Assembly: GCA_017303635.1 (NCBI GenBank)
Contig: JAFLCG010000015.1
Coordinates: 1 to 64,000 of the forward strand
DNA: 64,000 nt
Source of the DNA: Anaerolineae bacterium
GTDB taxonomy: Bacteria > Chloroflexota > Anaerolineae > Aggregatilineales > Phototrophicaceae
Reading direction: 5' to 3'
This document shows, one piece after another, positions 15,587 through 24,098 of this stretch. The notes beneath the pieces are model-generated. The model was not told where the DNA came from. It searched no databases and saw only the letters and a list, made by a program, of their open reading frames with translations. Both the position numbers and the translations under genes were made by a program. Numbering within the stretch: the first letter of the stretch is position 1; each line of letters opens with the position of its first letter.

Positions 15587-16726
15587 ATGAAACGTATCCG
15601 CATCGGCATGATCGGCTACGGAGGCATTGGGCGGGTTCACGCCATGGCCTACCGTGACCTGCCCTTCAATTATGGTCTACCCGCCAGCGCCATCCAGATC
15701 GTTGGAGTAGCGACCAGCCGGATGGAGACCGCCCAAAAAGCGGCAGCGGAGATCGGCTGTGATTTCTACACCGACGACTACCGGGCACTACTGGCGCGGG
15801 CCGATGTGGACATGGTGGACATCTGCACGCCAAACGACTCACACGAAGAAGTGGTCATCGCCGCAGCGCAGGCCGGTAAACACATCTACTGTGAAAAACC
15901 GCTGGCGATTTCAGTCGCGCAAGGGCGGCGGATCGTGGATGCCATCGAAGCCAGCGGCGTCAACACACAAATGACCTTCAACGTCCGCTTCTTCCCCGCC
16001 ATCATCCGGGCGCGGCAGTTGATCGAGTCCGGCTTTTTGGGGCGCATCTTCCACTTTCGCGGACGCTACTATCGGTCGGGTTATATCAGCGCGGCCAAAC
16101 CGCACACCTGGCGCTTGAACAAGGCCGTCTCCGGGGGCGGAGCCCTCTATGACATCGGCTCGCACATTCTGGATGTACTCTATTACCTTCTCGGCGATTA
16201 CGACTCGGTACAAGCGCATCTGGAAACGCTCATCCCACGGCGACCGATCGCGGCTGGCTCAGCTGAGTTGGTGCCGGTCGATGTAGATGACTACGCGCTG
16301 CTGCATCTGAAAATGAAAAGTGGGGTGCCCGGGTCAGTCGAAGTATCCCGTATGGGTACCGGTGCAACCAACGATCTGCAATTCGAGATTTCTGGCGACC
16401 AGGGGGCGATCCGCTTCCGCAGTGAAGACCCGGCATGGCTGGAAGTCTACGATGTGCGCGACAGCGAATCACCCTTGGGCGGAATGCGGGGATTCCGGCG
16501 GGTCGAGTCGGTTCAACGCTATGAGGGAGCCAAATCCCCAGACTGGACCATGACACCGGGATTTGTTCGCACCCACGCCGAATGTCAGTACCAGTTCATC
16601 AAGGCCATTCAGGAAGGCCGACCCGCGTCACCATCTATCCAGGATGGCCTGCACATCCAGCAAGTGATGGAAGCTGCCCAACGTGCTTCTGCCGAAGGAC
16701 GCTGGGTATCCATCGCCGATCTATAG
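15587..16726 (+). CDS. Gfo/Idh/MocA family oxidoreductase
   Basis: A 379-residue NAD(P)-dependent sugar or polyol dehydrogenase. The N-terminal Rossmann domain begins RIGMIGYGGIGRVHA, and the family signature EKPLAIS follows at about residues 104-110 with the substrate-side catalytic Lys. The C-terminal beta-sheet domain includes GGGALYDIGSHILDVLYYLLG at about 183-203, where the Asp and His of the DIGxH motif complete the active site. It starts six bases after the epimerase stop, so the two are translationally close. The substrate is probably the sugar taken up by the following ABC importer. Confidence 0.92.
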   Translation: MKRIRIGMIGYGGIGRVHAMAYRDLPFNYGLPASAIQIVGVATSRMETAQKAAAEIGCDFYTDDYRALLARADVDMVDICTPNDSHEEVVIAAAQAGKHIYCEKPLAISVAQGRRIVDAIEASGVNTQMTFNVRFFPAIIRARQLIESGFLGRIFHFRGRYYRSGYISAAKPHTWRLNKAVSGGGALYDIGSHILDVLYYLLGDYDSVQAHLETLIPRRPIAAGSAELVPVDVDDYALLHLKMKSGVPGSVEVSRMGTGATNDLQFEISGDQGAIRFRSEDPAWLEVYDVRDSESPLGGMRGFRRVESVQRYEGAKSPDWTMTPGFVRTHAECQYQFIKAIQEGRPASPSIQDGLHIQQVMEAAQRASAEGRWVSIADL

Positions 16727-16880
16727 CGTAATTATTCCCCAACCCATTCCGGCACACTACTCGTAACACAGAATGGGATCTCAGGTTCAGCAGCGCCCGA
16801 ACTGTAAAGGAGGTTAAAAGCTGAGACATATTAGCAACTTGCAGTCAGTTCATAGGCTTTGAATTGTGGAGGATCAAATC

Positions 16881-18146
16881 GTGCTTAAGAAAACTTTGGT
16901 AGTAGCCGTCGTGCTAACGCTGGCAATCGGGCTGGGACTGTTCGCGGTCAAGGCGCAATCCGGCGATTTAGAAGTATTTTCGTGGTGGACTTCCGGTGGT
17001 GAAGCAGCAGCCCTCCAGGCGCTCTTCGATGCCTATGCGGCTGATTACCCGGATGTCAATATCGTCAATGCCACCGTGGCCGGTGGTGGTGGCTCCGCCG
17101 CTCGTCCCGTGCTGCAAACCCGACTGGCCGGTGGCGATCCGCCGGATAGCTGGCAGATTCACCCCGGTTGGGAACTGTTCGGGCAGTATGTCGACCCCGG
17201 TTATGTCGAACCGATCAACTTCCTGTACGAAGAAGAAGGCTGGAACGATGTCGTCCCACAGGGCCTGCGCGACATCATGACAGTTGACGGGAACATCTAT
17301 ATGGTGCTGGTCGGCGTGCATCGTGGCAACGGCTTCTGGTACAACAAGCCGCTGCTGGAAGAAAACGGCATCACCATTGGTGATACCCTGAGCGCCGAAG
17401 AATTCACCGCCGCTGCCGAAACGCTCCAGGCTGCCGGGATTGCCCCGCTCTGCATGGGCGACAACGGCATCTGGGCCAACGCGCAACTGTTCGAAAACAC
17501 CCTGCTCGGCACCGTCGGGCCAGAGAATTATATGAAGCTGTTCGCGGGTGAGATGGCCTGGGACGATCCGATGGTGATCTCCGCCATTGAATCCTTCGGT
17601 GCCATGCAGGACTACCTGAATACCGACCACACTTCACTGAGTTGGGATCAGGCCGTTAAGGCGCTCATGGACGGCCAGTGCGCGTTCAACAGCATGGGTG
17701 ACTGGGCCTATGGTGAATTTGTAGCCGCGGGCAAGGTCGATAATGTGGACTTCGGTTGGGTCAGCCACCCCGGCACCGCCGGTTCCTTCATGATCGTCGC
17801 CGATGGCTTCCCGCTGGCGGCTGGTGCCCCCAACCGCGATGCAGCCGTTGGTTGGCTGCGGACGCTCGGCGGTCTGCCCGCCCAGGAAGCATTTAACCCG
17901 CTGAAGGGTTCGATCCCAGCCCGTACCGATGCCGACCGCAGCAAGTTCGGTGTTTACCACAACTGGTCGATGGACTCCTTCGCCGCTGATGCGCTGGTTC
18001 CAAGCTGGGTCCACGGTTCTGCCGCCCCTGCCGCCTTCCAGCAGACTCTGAACGACGCGGTGACCCTGTTCATCGTTGATCGTGACGCGGCTGCCTTCGC
18101 TGCCGCCCTGGTCCAGGGCGCTGTGGATGCTGGTATCGCTGGTTAA
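16881..18146 (+). CDS. ABC sugar importer, substrate-binding protein
   Basis: A 421-residue extracytoplasmic solute-binding protein (family 1, MalE/UgpB-like). The start is GTG 16881, with GGAGG eight bases upstream. A signal peptide occupies residues 1-26 (MLKKTLVVAVVLTLAIG and on to AVKAQ); no lipobox cysteine is present. The mature protein starts GDLEVFSWWTSGGE and carries the lobes typical of the family with GNIYMVLVGVHRGNGFWYNKPL split by the hinge, aromatic-rich sugar-contact patches and KALMDGQCAFNSMGDW. It is followed by an intercistronic hairpin and two permease genes. No ATPase gene is nearby, so a shared MsmK-type ATPase elsewhere is expected. Confidence 0.92.
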   Translation: MLKKTLVVAVVLTLAIGLGLFAVKAQSGDLEVFSWWTSGGEAAALQALFDAYAADYPDVNIVNATVAGGGGSAARPVLQTRLAGGDPPDSWQIHPGWELFGQYVDPGYVEPINFLYEEEGWNDVVPQGLRDIMTVDGNIYMVLVGVHRGNGFWYNKPLLEENGITIGDTLSAEEFTAAAETLQAAGIAPLCMGDNGIWANAQLFENTLLGTVGPENYMKLFAGEMAWDDPMVISAIESFGAMQDYLNTDHTSLSWDQAVKALMDGQCAFNSMGDWAYGEFVAAGKVDNVDFGWVSHPGTAGSFMIVADGFPLAAGAPNRDAAVGWLRTLGGLPAQEAFNPLKGSIPARTDADRSKFGVYHNWSMDSFAADALVPSWVHGSAAPAAFQQTLNDAVTLFIVDRDAAAFAAALVQGAVDAGIAG

Positions 18147-18159
18147 AACACAGTGAATT

Positions 18160-18191
18160 TTGAGGAGGCGTGGGTAGCCACGCCCCCTCAA
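18160..18191 (+). other. Intercistronic stem-loop between binding protein and permease genes
   Basis: TTGAGG-A-GGCGTGG, loop GTAG, CCACGCC-C-CCTCAA. No T run follows. Such hairpins behind binding-protein genes usually protect the upstream mRNA and lower expression of the permeases. Confidence 0.7.
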
Positions 18192-18266
18192 ACTCTTTGA
18201 ATAACTACTTGAGCTGTATCTCTACCTGACAAAAACGCTCTATTCGTTAACTATAAAGAAGTATTG

Positions 18267-19319
18267 ATGATGAGCCAATCCACGCTCGCAGGAGCCGCAG
18301 CGGGAACAACCGTTGGGAGCAGCACACGGCGACAGCGATGGGAAGGCTGGCCTTCCTTCCTAGTCCTGCTGCCTTCCCTGATTGTGACCGCCATCTTTGT
18401 TTACGGTTTCATCGCCGTCACGTTCTGGATATCGCTCTCCAACTGGCGCACGCTGAAACCCGATACCACAGTGCGTGAACCATTTGGGCAGACGTACCTT
18501 GATCTGTTCGCACAGCCGCGCTTTCAGGCTGATCTGCGGAACACATTGATCTTCACGGTGCTGTTCATCGGCATTTCGGTGCTGGTCGGCCTGGGGTTAG
18601 CGATCCTGATCGACTACAACCGGAAGATGTTTGCCATCCCGTTCTTCCGGAATGTCTATCTGTTCCCTTATGCGCTCTCATTCGTCGTCACTGGCGTAGC
18701 CTGGCGCTGGATATTCAATCCCGAAACCGGGGTCAACCTGTTCTTTGATATTTTCGGCATCAACCAACTCCTGGCTTCGGTCGGTCAAGCACCGCTCAAA
18801 CCAGGTTGGACAACCGACCCGACAGTGGCCTTCAGCGTGAACGGCATATTGGAACAGTTCATCCCTGGCGCAGAGAGTCTACGCATTCAATTTGGCTTAC
18901 CCGTCGCGCTCATCCCGGTCGCCATTGCCGCCATGTGGCAGCTTTCCGGATTCGTCATGGCAATGTACCTCGGTGGCATGACCACCGTCTCCGACGAAAT
19001 CCGCGAGGCCGCCCGTATCGATGGGGCCGGAGAATGGCAGGTTTACCGACGCGTGATTATCCCGCTGCTCAAGCCGGTGACGATCAGCGTGATCATCATT
19101 CTGCTGCATGTCTCGCTCAAAATCTTTGATCTGGTCATTACGATGTCGGGCGTCGGTCCTGGCTTTGCGACAGACATGCCCGCGATCTTCGTATTTGAGA
19201 CGACCTTCAAGGCCACCCGCTATAACCTGGGTATGGCCGCTGCCATCGTGATGCTGCTTTTGGCAGCCTCGGTCATCGTCCCCTATCTCGCCAGTTCATT
19301 ACGGAAATCGGAGGAATAG
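18267..19319 (+). CDS. ABC sugar importer permease, MalF/UgpA type
   Basis: A 350-residue inner-membrane permease with six or seven predicted transmembrane helices, the first at about 30-55 (FLVLLPSLIVTAIFVYGFIA). The cytoplasmic EAA loop EAARIDGAGEWQVYRRVIIPLLKP at about 247-270 (here in split form) contacts the ATPase. The start is one of two adjacent ATGs at 18267/18270. A roughly 45-residue periplasmic insertion lies between helices 4 and 5. It is one base upstream of the second permease gene and clearly co-transcribed. Confidence 0.92.
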   Translation: MMSQSTLAGAAAGTTVGSSTRRQRWEGWPSFLVLLPSLIVTAIFVYGFIAVTFWISLSNWRTLKPDTTVREPFGQTYLDLFAQPRFQADLRNTLIFTVLFIGISVLVGLGLAILIDYNRKMFAIPFFRNVYLFPYALSFVVTGVAWRWIFNPETGVNLFFDIFGINQLLASVGQAPLKPGWTTDPTVAFSVNGILEQFIPGAESLRIQFGLPVALIPVAIAAMWQLSGFVMAMYLGGMTTVSDEIREAARIDGAGEWQVYRRVIIPLLKPVTISVIIILLHVSLKIFDLVITMSGVGPGFATDMPAIFVFETTFKATRYNLGMAAAIVMLLLAASVIVPYLASSLRKSEE

Positions 19320-19320
19320 C

Positions 19321-20196
19321 ATGACGGCTATCCATCATGAAGCTACCCCTCCGGGGAAACGCTGGAGCATCGGCCATACCCTGACAATCATCGTGTTGAT
19401 TGTGGCGATGATCTTCTATCTGACGCCGGTCTTCGTTATGGTCAATAACGGATTGAAGGATGCCCAGAACGTTAGTCTTTCGACGATGTGGAACCTTCCT
19501 GAGAACTTTTCTGGGGGCGGCTTTGTTGAAGCCTGGAACCGGCTGCGGTCCAACATGGGCAACAGCCTTCAGATGGTCATCCCGGCAACCGTCCTCTCGG
19601 CCCTGATCGGGGCAGTAAACGGCTATGTGCTCTCGAAGTTCAAGTTTCGCGGGTCGGACTTGCTGTTCACGCTGATGCTCTTCGGTTTTTTCATCCCGTA
19701 TCAGGCCATTCTGCTGCCGATGGTCCAGTTCCTCCAGACACTCAACCGGGTAACGGGCATTCAATTTTATGGCACCCTATTGGGACTGGTGCTGGTGCAT
19801 GTGGTCTACGGCATTCCGATCACCACACTGATCTTCCGCAACTTCTACGCTAACATCCCTACTGAACTATTGGAGGCAGCACGGGTCGACGGAGCCAATA
19901 TGTGGACGATCTTCACACGGATCATGCTGCCGCTGTCGATCCCGGCTTTTGTCGTCGTCGGAATATTCCAGTTCACCAACATCTGGAATGACTTCATCTT
20001 CGGTGTGACCATCGTCCAGAACCCGGATGCACAGCCAGTAACGATTGCACTCAATAACTTATCCGGGTCGTTCTCAGTCGATTGGAATGTGGTGATGGCG
20101 GGCGCAGTGGTCGCGGCACTACCCACCGCGCTCATCTACATTTTCCTGAGCCGGTATTTCATTCGGGGTTTGCTAGCGGGGTCCGTCAAGGGGTAG
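19321..20196 (+). CDS. ABC sugar importer permease, MalG/UgpE type
   Basis: A 291-residue permease with six predicted transmembrane helices (first at 20-45, LTIIVLIVAMIFYLTPVFVM). The EAA motif EAARVDGANMWTIFTRIMLP lies at about 180-199 and the C-terminus ends FIRGLLAGSVKG, a common end of MalG-like proteins. It forms the translocation pore with the MalF-type partner immediately upstream. A convergent gene follows. Confidence 0.92.
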   Translation: MTAIHHEATPPGKRWSIGHTLTIIVLIVAMIFYLTPVFVMVNNGLKDAQNVSLSTMWNLPENFSGGGFVEAWNRLRSNMGNSLQMVIPATVLSALIGAVNGYVLSKFKFRGSDLLFTLMLFGFFIPYQAILLPMVQFLQTLNRVTGIQFYGTLLGLVLVHVVYGIPITTLIFRNFYANIPTELLEAARVDGANMWTIFTRIMLPLSIPAFVVVGIFQFTNIWNDFIFGVTIVQNPDAQPVTIALNNLSGSFSVDWNVVMAGAVVAALPTALIYIFLSRYFIRGLLAGSVKG

Positions 20197-20228
20197 CTAA
20201 AGGGGGCATAAAGCCCCCTGCAGCAGCA

Positions 20229-20765
20229 TCAGTCTTCGCTGGTGTAGGCCACCATAGGCGTTACATGGCGACCTAAACGAGGATCCACGCCATCGAGCGC
20301 ACCGTAGGACATCATTTTGGGGGCGGGTTGCCGTAGGAGCCACTCCAGTGCCTGCGGTCGCACCAGAAAGGTCTTGGCATTGATTGGATGTTTACCGGAC
20401 TCTGGGTAGTGGGTAAAGCGATGAACCTGACCGGAAAGCGATCCAGCCATAACCACCGCCAGAGACACCGACCAGTTCGGGTAGCGGGCGATCAAGGCTT
20501 CAACTTGCGGGCGTGCTTCCGGCAGCACACCCACATTGAGCACATCATTCTGCACATTGCGGCAGTAGAGCATGCCCAGGCCAGGTTGGGAAATATCATG
20601 GATGGCCCGATAGGGACGGTCTTTAGGCCAGGCTTCCATCGTCTGCAACGCCTGTTCACTCCAGGCGTTCAGGCTGGAACGGCGCGGAGATAGCAGGCGA
20701 TAGACCACGACCTGCCCGCCGTTGAACCAATCAACCGAAAAGTCGTCTGTCTGTATGGAGTTCAC
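20229..20765 (-). CDS. Hypothetical protein
   Basis: A 178-residue soluble protein of unknown function. The start is GTG 20765, with AAGGATG upstream. It opens with a strand pair DDFSVDWFNGGQVVVYRLL, then a helix around LNAWSEQALQTMEAW, a loop AIHDISQPGLGMLYC, and a middle strand SVSLAVVMAG. The strand-helix order with an isolated helix before a conserved Asp loop resembles STAS-like or SpoIIAA-like folds, but I would not name it. It follows a secreted protein gene by 33 bases on the same strand, so the two are probably one operon. Confidence 0.65.
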   Translation of the reverse strand: MNSIQTDDFSVDWFNGGQVVVYRLLSPRRSSLNAWSEQALQTMEAWPKDRPYRAIHDISQPGLGMLYCRNVQNDVLNVGVLPEARPQVEALIARYPNWSVSLAVVMAGSLSGQVHRFTHYPESGKHPINAKTFLVRPQALEWLLRQPAPKMMSYGALDGVDPRLGRHVTPMVAYTSED

Positions 20766-20798
20766 GATGTCATCCTTGGTTGAATACAGACAGGACGA

Positions 20799-21956
20799 TT
20801 AGAAGCCACGGAAGCGCAGGGTACCATCCTTGATGGCCGCTTCCCACTCGTTAATGATGATGCTCTGACCAAATCCCTGCATAACATTACTGGGGATCAG
20901 AAAATGTTGACTGCCGTAAATATCAACCAGCATCAAGACACCAACCTGGCCGGGTATGTTGCGGCTGGGCGTAGCATCCATCACCAGGTAGGAATTCGGT
21001 GGCAGCCAACCCCAGTAATTACCCGCCATGTCATAGGCTTTCAGTTCCGCCGGATAGCGTACCACCCACAGACCGATCGGCTGACCAACGGCCGTCGTAG
21101 TCGCATGAACGAATGCCAGATTCGGTTGGCATCCTCCCATCACTTCGGTGAAGCGCTGCTTGACATCAAAATCAGAACCACACCAATAGCGGCGGTTGGT
21201 ACCGATCAGATCCGGCACGGCATCATTCACAGCAAAGCTCACGGTCAGGTTAAAGCGACTATGTGCCTGGGCATTGGCAGCCACCAGCAAACTCTGCACT
21301 GCGCCCGAATCCCGCAGTTGACTGGTGGAATAGGGTGCCCAGCAAACCTGCTTCAGGCCAACGACAATGCAGGACCACTTGTCCGAAATGACCGCCCCTT
21401 CTTCAGTCGGTTCGACCATCCAGTCAGCATTCGGGTCATAAAAAGTTGCAACCACCGGCAATGCCGAGTAATAGCTGGTCGACGTATAGTAAAAGCGCAG
21501 ACCGTTGGGGGTCGTCGAAGTCCAATTGGGGAAAGTAGCCACAATCGCCATGACACCACGGCCCCGCTGGTAGGTCGCCCCGATGACTTGTCCAGGAACG
21601 GCAGGTGTACCCGGCGCCGTAATATCTGGAGCCAGGTTCATCCAACTGGCACCCCAGATCGGTACGACTGTTTCATAGAGGTAGTCATTGGTCGCAATGT
21701 AACTGACCGCCTGTTCATCATCGAGGTAGAACTCGATAAAGTCCAAAGGACCGTTCAGCGGCATCAAGCCATCATACAGAATCTCCGGTGCGCCAATCGG
21801 TGTGAAGGTTGGCCCCCCCGTTTGGCTAATCACCTTGTTAATCAACCACGATGGTGGAAGCGCCGGCAACGCCTGAGAACCAGCCGAAGCGGGTCCAGCC
21901 ACCGAAATCAGGAGCATCAATGCCAGGAGAGCTGAGAAAAGGAGTGATTTCCGCAT
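20799..21956 (-). CDS. Secreted protein of unknown function
   Basis: A 385-residue exported protein. Start ATG 21956 gives a classic signal peptide (MRKSLLFSALLALMLLISVAG, cut near ASA-GS at about residue 26). The remainder is rich in Trp, Tyr, Asn and Pro and looks like an all-beta surface or solute-capturing domain, with four cysteines in two pairs (CIVVGLKQVC and a CGSD...GGC pair) that could be disulfides. No catalytic motif is recognised. It is divergent from the GMC oxidoreductase. Confidence 0.7.
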   Translation of the reverse strand: MRKSLLFSALLALMLLISVAGPASAGSQALPALPPSWLINKVISQTGGPTFTPIGAPEILYDGLMPLNGPLDFIEFYLDDEQAVSYIATNDYLYETVVPIWGASWMNLAPDITAPGTPAVPGQVIGATYQRGRGVMAIVATFPNWTSTTPNGLRFYYTSTSYYSALPVVATFYDPNADWMVEPTEEGAVISDKWSCIVVGLKQVCWAPYSTSQLRDSGAVQSLLVAANAQAHSRFNLTVSFAVNDAVPDLIGTNRRYWCGSDFDVKQRFTEVMGGCQPNLAFVHATTTAVGQPIGLWVVRYPAELKAYDMAGNYWGWLPPNSYLVMDATPSRNIPGQVGVLMLVDIYGSQHFLIPSNVMQGFGQSIIINEWEAAIKDGTLRFRGF

Positions 21957-22098
21957 GGTGTCATACTTTCGATACAATCAGCTATATCACTACGATAATT
22001 CGCATCCCGGCAAAACAACCTTGTGATGTTATGAAATTTTCCAGCCTGAAGTAAATTTTTCGTTAATCAATCATTGTGGATCAAGAAAGATAAGCGCT

Positions 22099-23598
22099 AT
22101 GTCTTACGACATCATCATCATAGGTACCGGCGCAGGGGGTGGGACACTGGCTTATGGCCTGCGGGAAAGTGGCATGAAAGTTCTGGTCATCGAGCGAGGC
22201 GACTATCTCCCCCGTGAAGATGCTAACTGGAATGTGGATGCCGTCTTTTACCAGAAACGCTACAAACCAACCGAGCAGTGGATCGACGCCCGCAATGGCA
22301 CCGAGTTCCAACCCGGTGTGCATTACTTTGTCGGTGGGAATACGAAGGTCTATGGAGCAGCTCTACCCCGCTTCCGTCGGGAAGACTTCGAAGCATTAGA
22401 ACATGAAGGCGGAACCTCTCCGGCCTGGCCCATCAGCTATGCGGATCTGGAACCGTACTATAACCAAGTCGAGCGCATCTACGGTGTACATGGTCAATCC
22501 GGCGATGATCCTACCGAGCCGCCTCGCAGTCAGCCCTTCCCGCATCCGCCAGTGCCGCACGAATCCTACATGCAAGACCTGAGCGACTCCCTCAAGGCCA
22601 AAGGTTATCACCCCTTTTATCTGCCAGTGGGGATTGACCTACGGGAGGGCGGCAAATGTATTCGCTGTAAGACCTGCGACGGTTTCCCCTGCAAAGTGGA
22701 TGCTAAAGCGGATGCCGATACCCGCTGCATCCGCCCCATCGTCGAAAGCGGTTCGGTGACGCTGTGGACCAAAAGCTATGTCCGCCGCCTGCTGACAGAT
22801 CCAAGCGGGCGAAAGGTCAACGCGGTCGAAGTCGAAAAAGACGGACAAATCCTCCAGGTTAGCGCTGAGCGGGTGGTGGTCGCTTGCGGCGCAGTCAACT
22901 CAGCAGCCTTACTGCTGCGCTCTGCCGATAGCAAACATCCCAACGGGCTGGCAAATCGTTCTGGTTTGGTCGGGCGGCACTATATGGTGCACAACAATAG
23001 TGCTATGGCAGCCATCAACCCGTTCAAGGTGAACCCGGTTGTCTTTCAGAAAACGCTCTCCATCAATGATTTCTATTTCAAGGGGCCAGGTTTTAACTAT
23101 CCAATGGGCAACCTGCAAATGGTCGGTAAATTGCAGGCCGGAATGCTCTCTCTGGCACAGCCCTTGGTCCCGCGCCCCATTCTCAAAGAGATGGCGAACC
23201 GCAGTAACGACTGGTGGATCATGTCGGAAGATTTGCCAAACCCAGACAATCGAATCGAAGTCGGTAGCGATGGGCGCATCCGCGTCCACTACACCCCCAC
23301 CAATCGGGTCGCCCATGAGCAGCTCATCAAGGCCGCGAAACGCATGATCCAGGAGGCAGGCTATCCGCTGGTATTCATCGAGCGGATGGGCATCGAGACA
23401 AATTCGCACCAATGCGGTACGATTCGGTTTGGGACTGATCCGGCCCATTCCGTACTCGATCCGTTCAACAAAGCACATGATTTGGATAACTTGTACGTGA
23501 TGGACTCATCCTTCTTCCCATCATCCGCCGCCATGAATCCGGCCCTGACCATTGCGGCACAGGCACTGCGCGTGGCCGATCATCTGATGGGGAAGTGA
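22099..23598 (+). CDS. GMC family FAD-dependent oxidoreductase
   Basis: A 499-residue glucose-methanol-choline-type oxidoreductase. The FAD Rossmann motif is IIIIGTGAGGGTLA at 5-18, with the ribose-binding Glu in VIERG near 32. The covalent or contact loop VGGNTKVYGAALPR lies at about 78-91, and the C-terminal part has the conserved SHQCGTIRFGTDP with the catalytic His near 435, then MNPALTIAAQALRVAD. Residues 187-198 hold C-x2-C-x2-C-x4-C plus Cys210, an unusual cluster for this superfamily. No signal peptide, so cytoplasmic. It probably oxidises the imported sugar or polyol. The GlcG/HbpS-like and ROK genes follow. Confidence 0.92.
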   Translation: MSYDIIIIGTGAGGGTLAYGLRESGMKVLVIERGDYLPREDANWNVDAVFYQKRYKPTEQWIDARNGTEFQPGVHYFVGGNTKVYGAALPRFRREDFEALEHEGGTSPAWPISYADLEPYYNQVERIYGVHGQSGDDPTEPPRSQPFPHPPVPHESYMQDLSDSLKAKGYHPFYLPVGIDLREGGKCIRCKTCDGFPCKVDAKADADTRCIRPIVESGSVTLWTKSYVRRLLTDPSGRKVNAVEVEKDGQILQVSAERVVVACGAVNSAALLLRSADSKHPNGLANRSGLVGRHYMVHNNSAMAAINPFKVNPVVFQKTLSINDFYFKGPGFNYPMGNLQMVGKLQAGMLSLAQPLVPRPILKEMANRSNDWWIMSEDLPNPDNRIEVGSDGRIRVHYTPTNRVAHEQLIKAAKRMIQEAGYPLVFIERMGIETNSHQCGTIRFGTDPAHSVLDPFNKAHDLDNLYVMDSSFFPSSAAMNPALTIAAQALRVADHLMGK

Positions 23599-23687
23599 GA
23601 CAAAGAGGAGCAGACGAAGAAGGTTAACGCAAAGAGGCAAAGAAGGATTGTTCTTGTATTTATACTGATCGCCGGGAGCTAAAAGTC

Positions 23688-24098
23688 ATGCAACAACGCA
23701 CCATACTCACCCACGCCGATGCCATGAAAATAATCGAGGTCATCCGCGCTGAATTGGAAAAAGGCGGGAAGGGGGCCGCCATCGCCGTCGCTGATGAACA
23801 TGGCGAACTCATCGCCCTGCTGCGGACAGATGGCTGTCCGCTGCCCTCTATTGTCATTGCCAGCAACAAAGCCTGGACCGCCGCTCGCGAGCGTAAACCG
23901 AGCAAGGCAGTCGGTACTTCATCAAAAGAGAAAGGTTGGCCGATGACTAACTTCGGTGACCTGCGCTACACCGCCTGGGGTGGTGGTGTGCCGATCATGT
24001 ACGAAGGCCAGTGTATCGGTGCGGTCGGGGTCAGCGGCCTGCCAGAAGAAGAAGATATGGTCTTGGCCGAAATGGGTGTGAAGGCACTGGTGGGCTGA
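23688..24098 (+). CDS. GlcG/HbpS family protein
   Basis: A 136-residue protein of the GlcG/HbpS (heme-degrading/haem-binding-like) family: AAIAVADEHGELIALLRTDG at about 24-43, a helix with NKAWTAARE, and the glycine-rich ending GGGVPIMYEGQCIGAVGVSG then EEEDMVLAEMGV. Members occur next to flavin oxidoreductases and glycolate/diol catabolic genes and are often assigned accessory roles. Its stop TGA overlaps the next gene's ATG by one base, so it is coupled to the ROK kinase. Confidence 0.85.
   Translation: MQQRTILTHADAMKIIEVIRAELEKGGKGAAIAVADEHGELIALLRTDGCPLPSIVIASNKAWTAARERKPSKAVGTSSKEKGWPMTNFGDLRYTAWGGGVPIMYEGQCIGAVGVSGLPEEEDMVLAEMGVKALVG

Noticed and set aside
16800..16880. Strong AAGGAGGT ribosome-site sequence at about 16806
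   Set aside because: No usable start codon follows at the right spacing; the next gene starts at GTG 16881 with its own GGAGG site.
20904..21935. 343-codon plus-strand frame
   Set aside because: Antisense to the secreted protein gene; the minus frame has a signal peptide and ribosome site.
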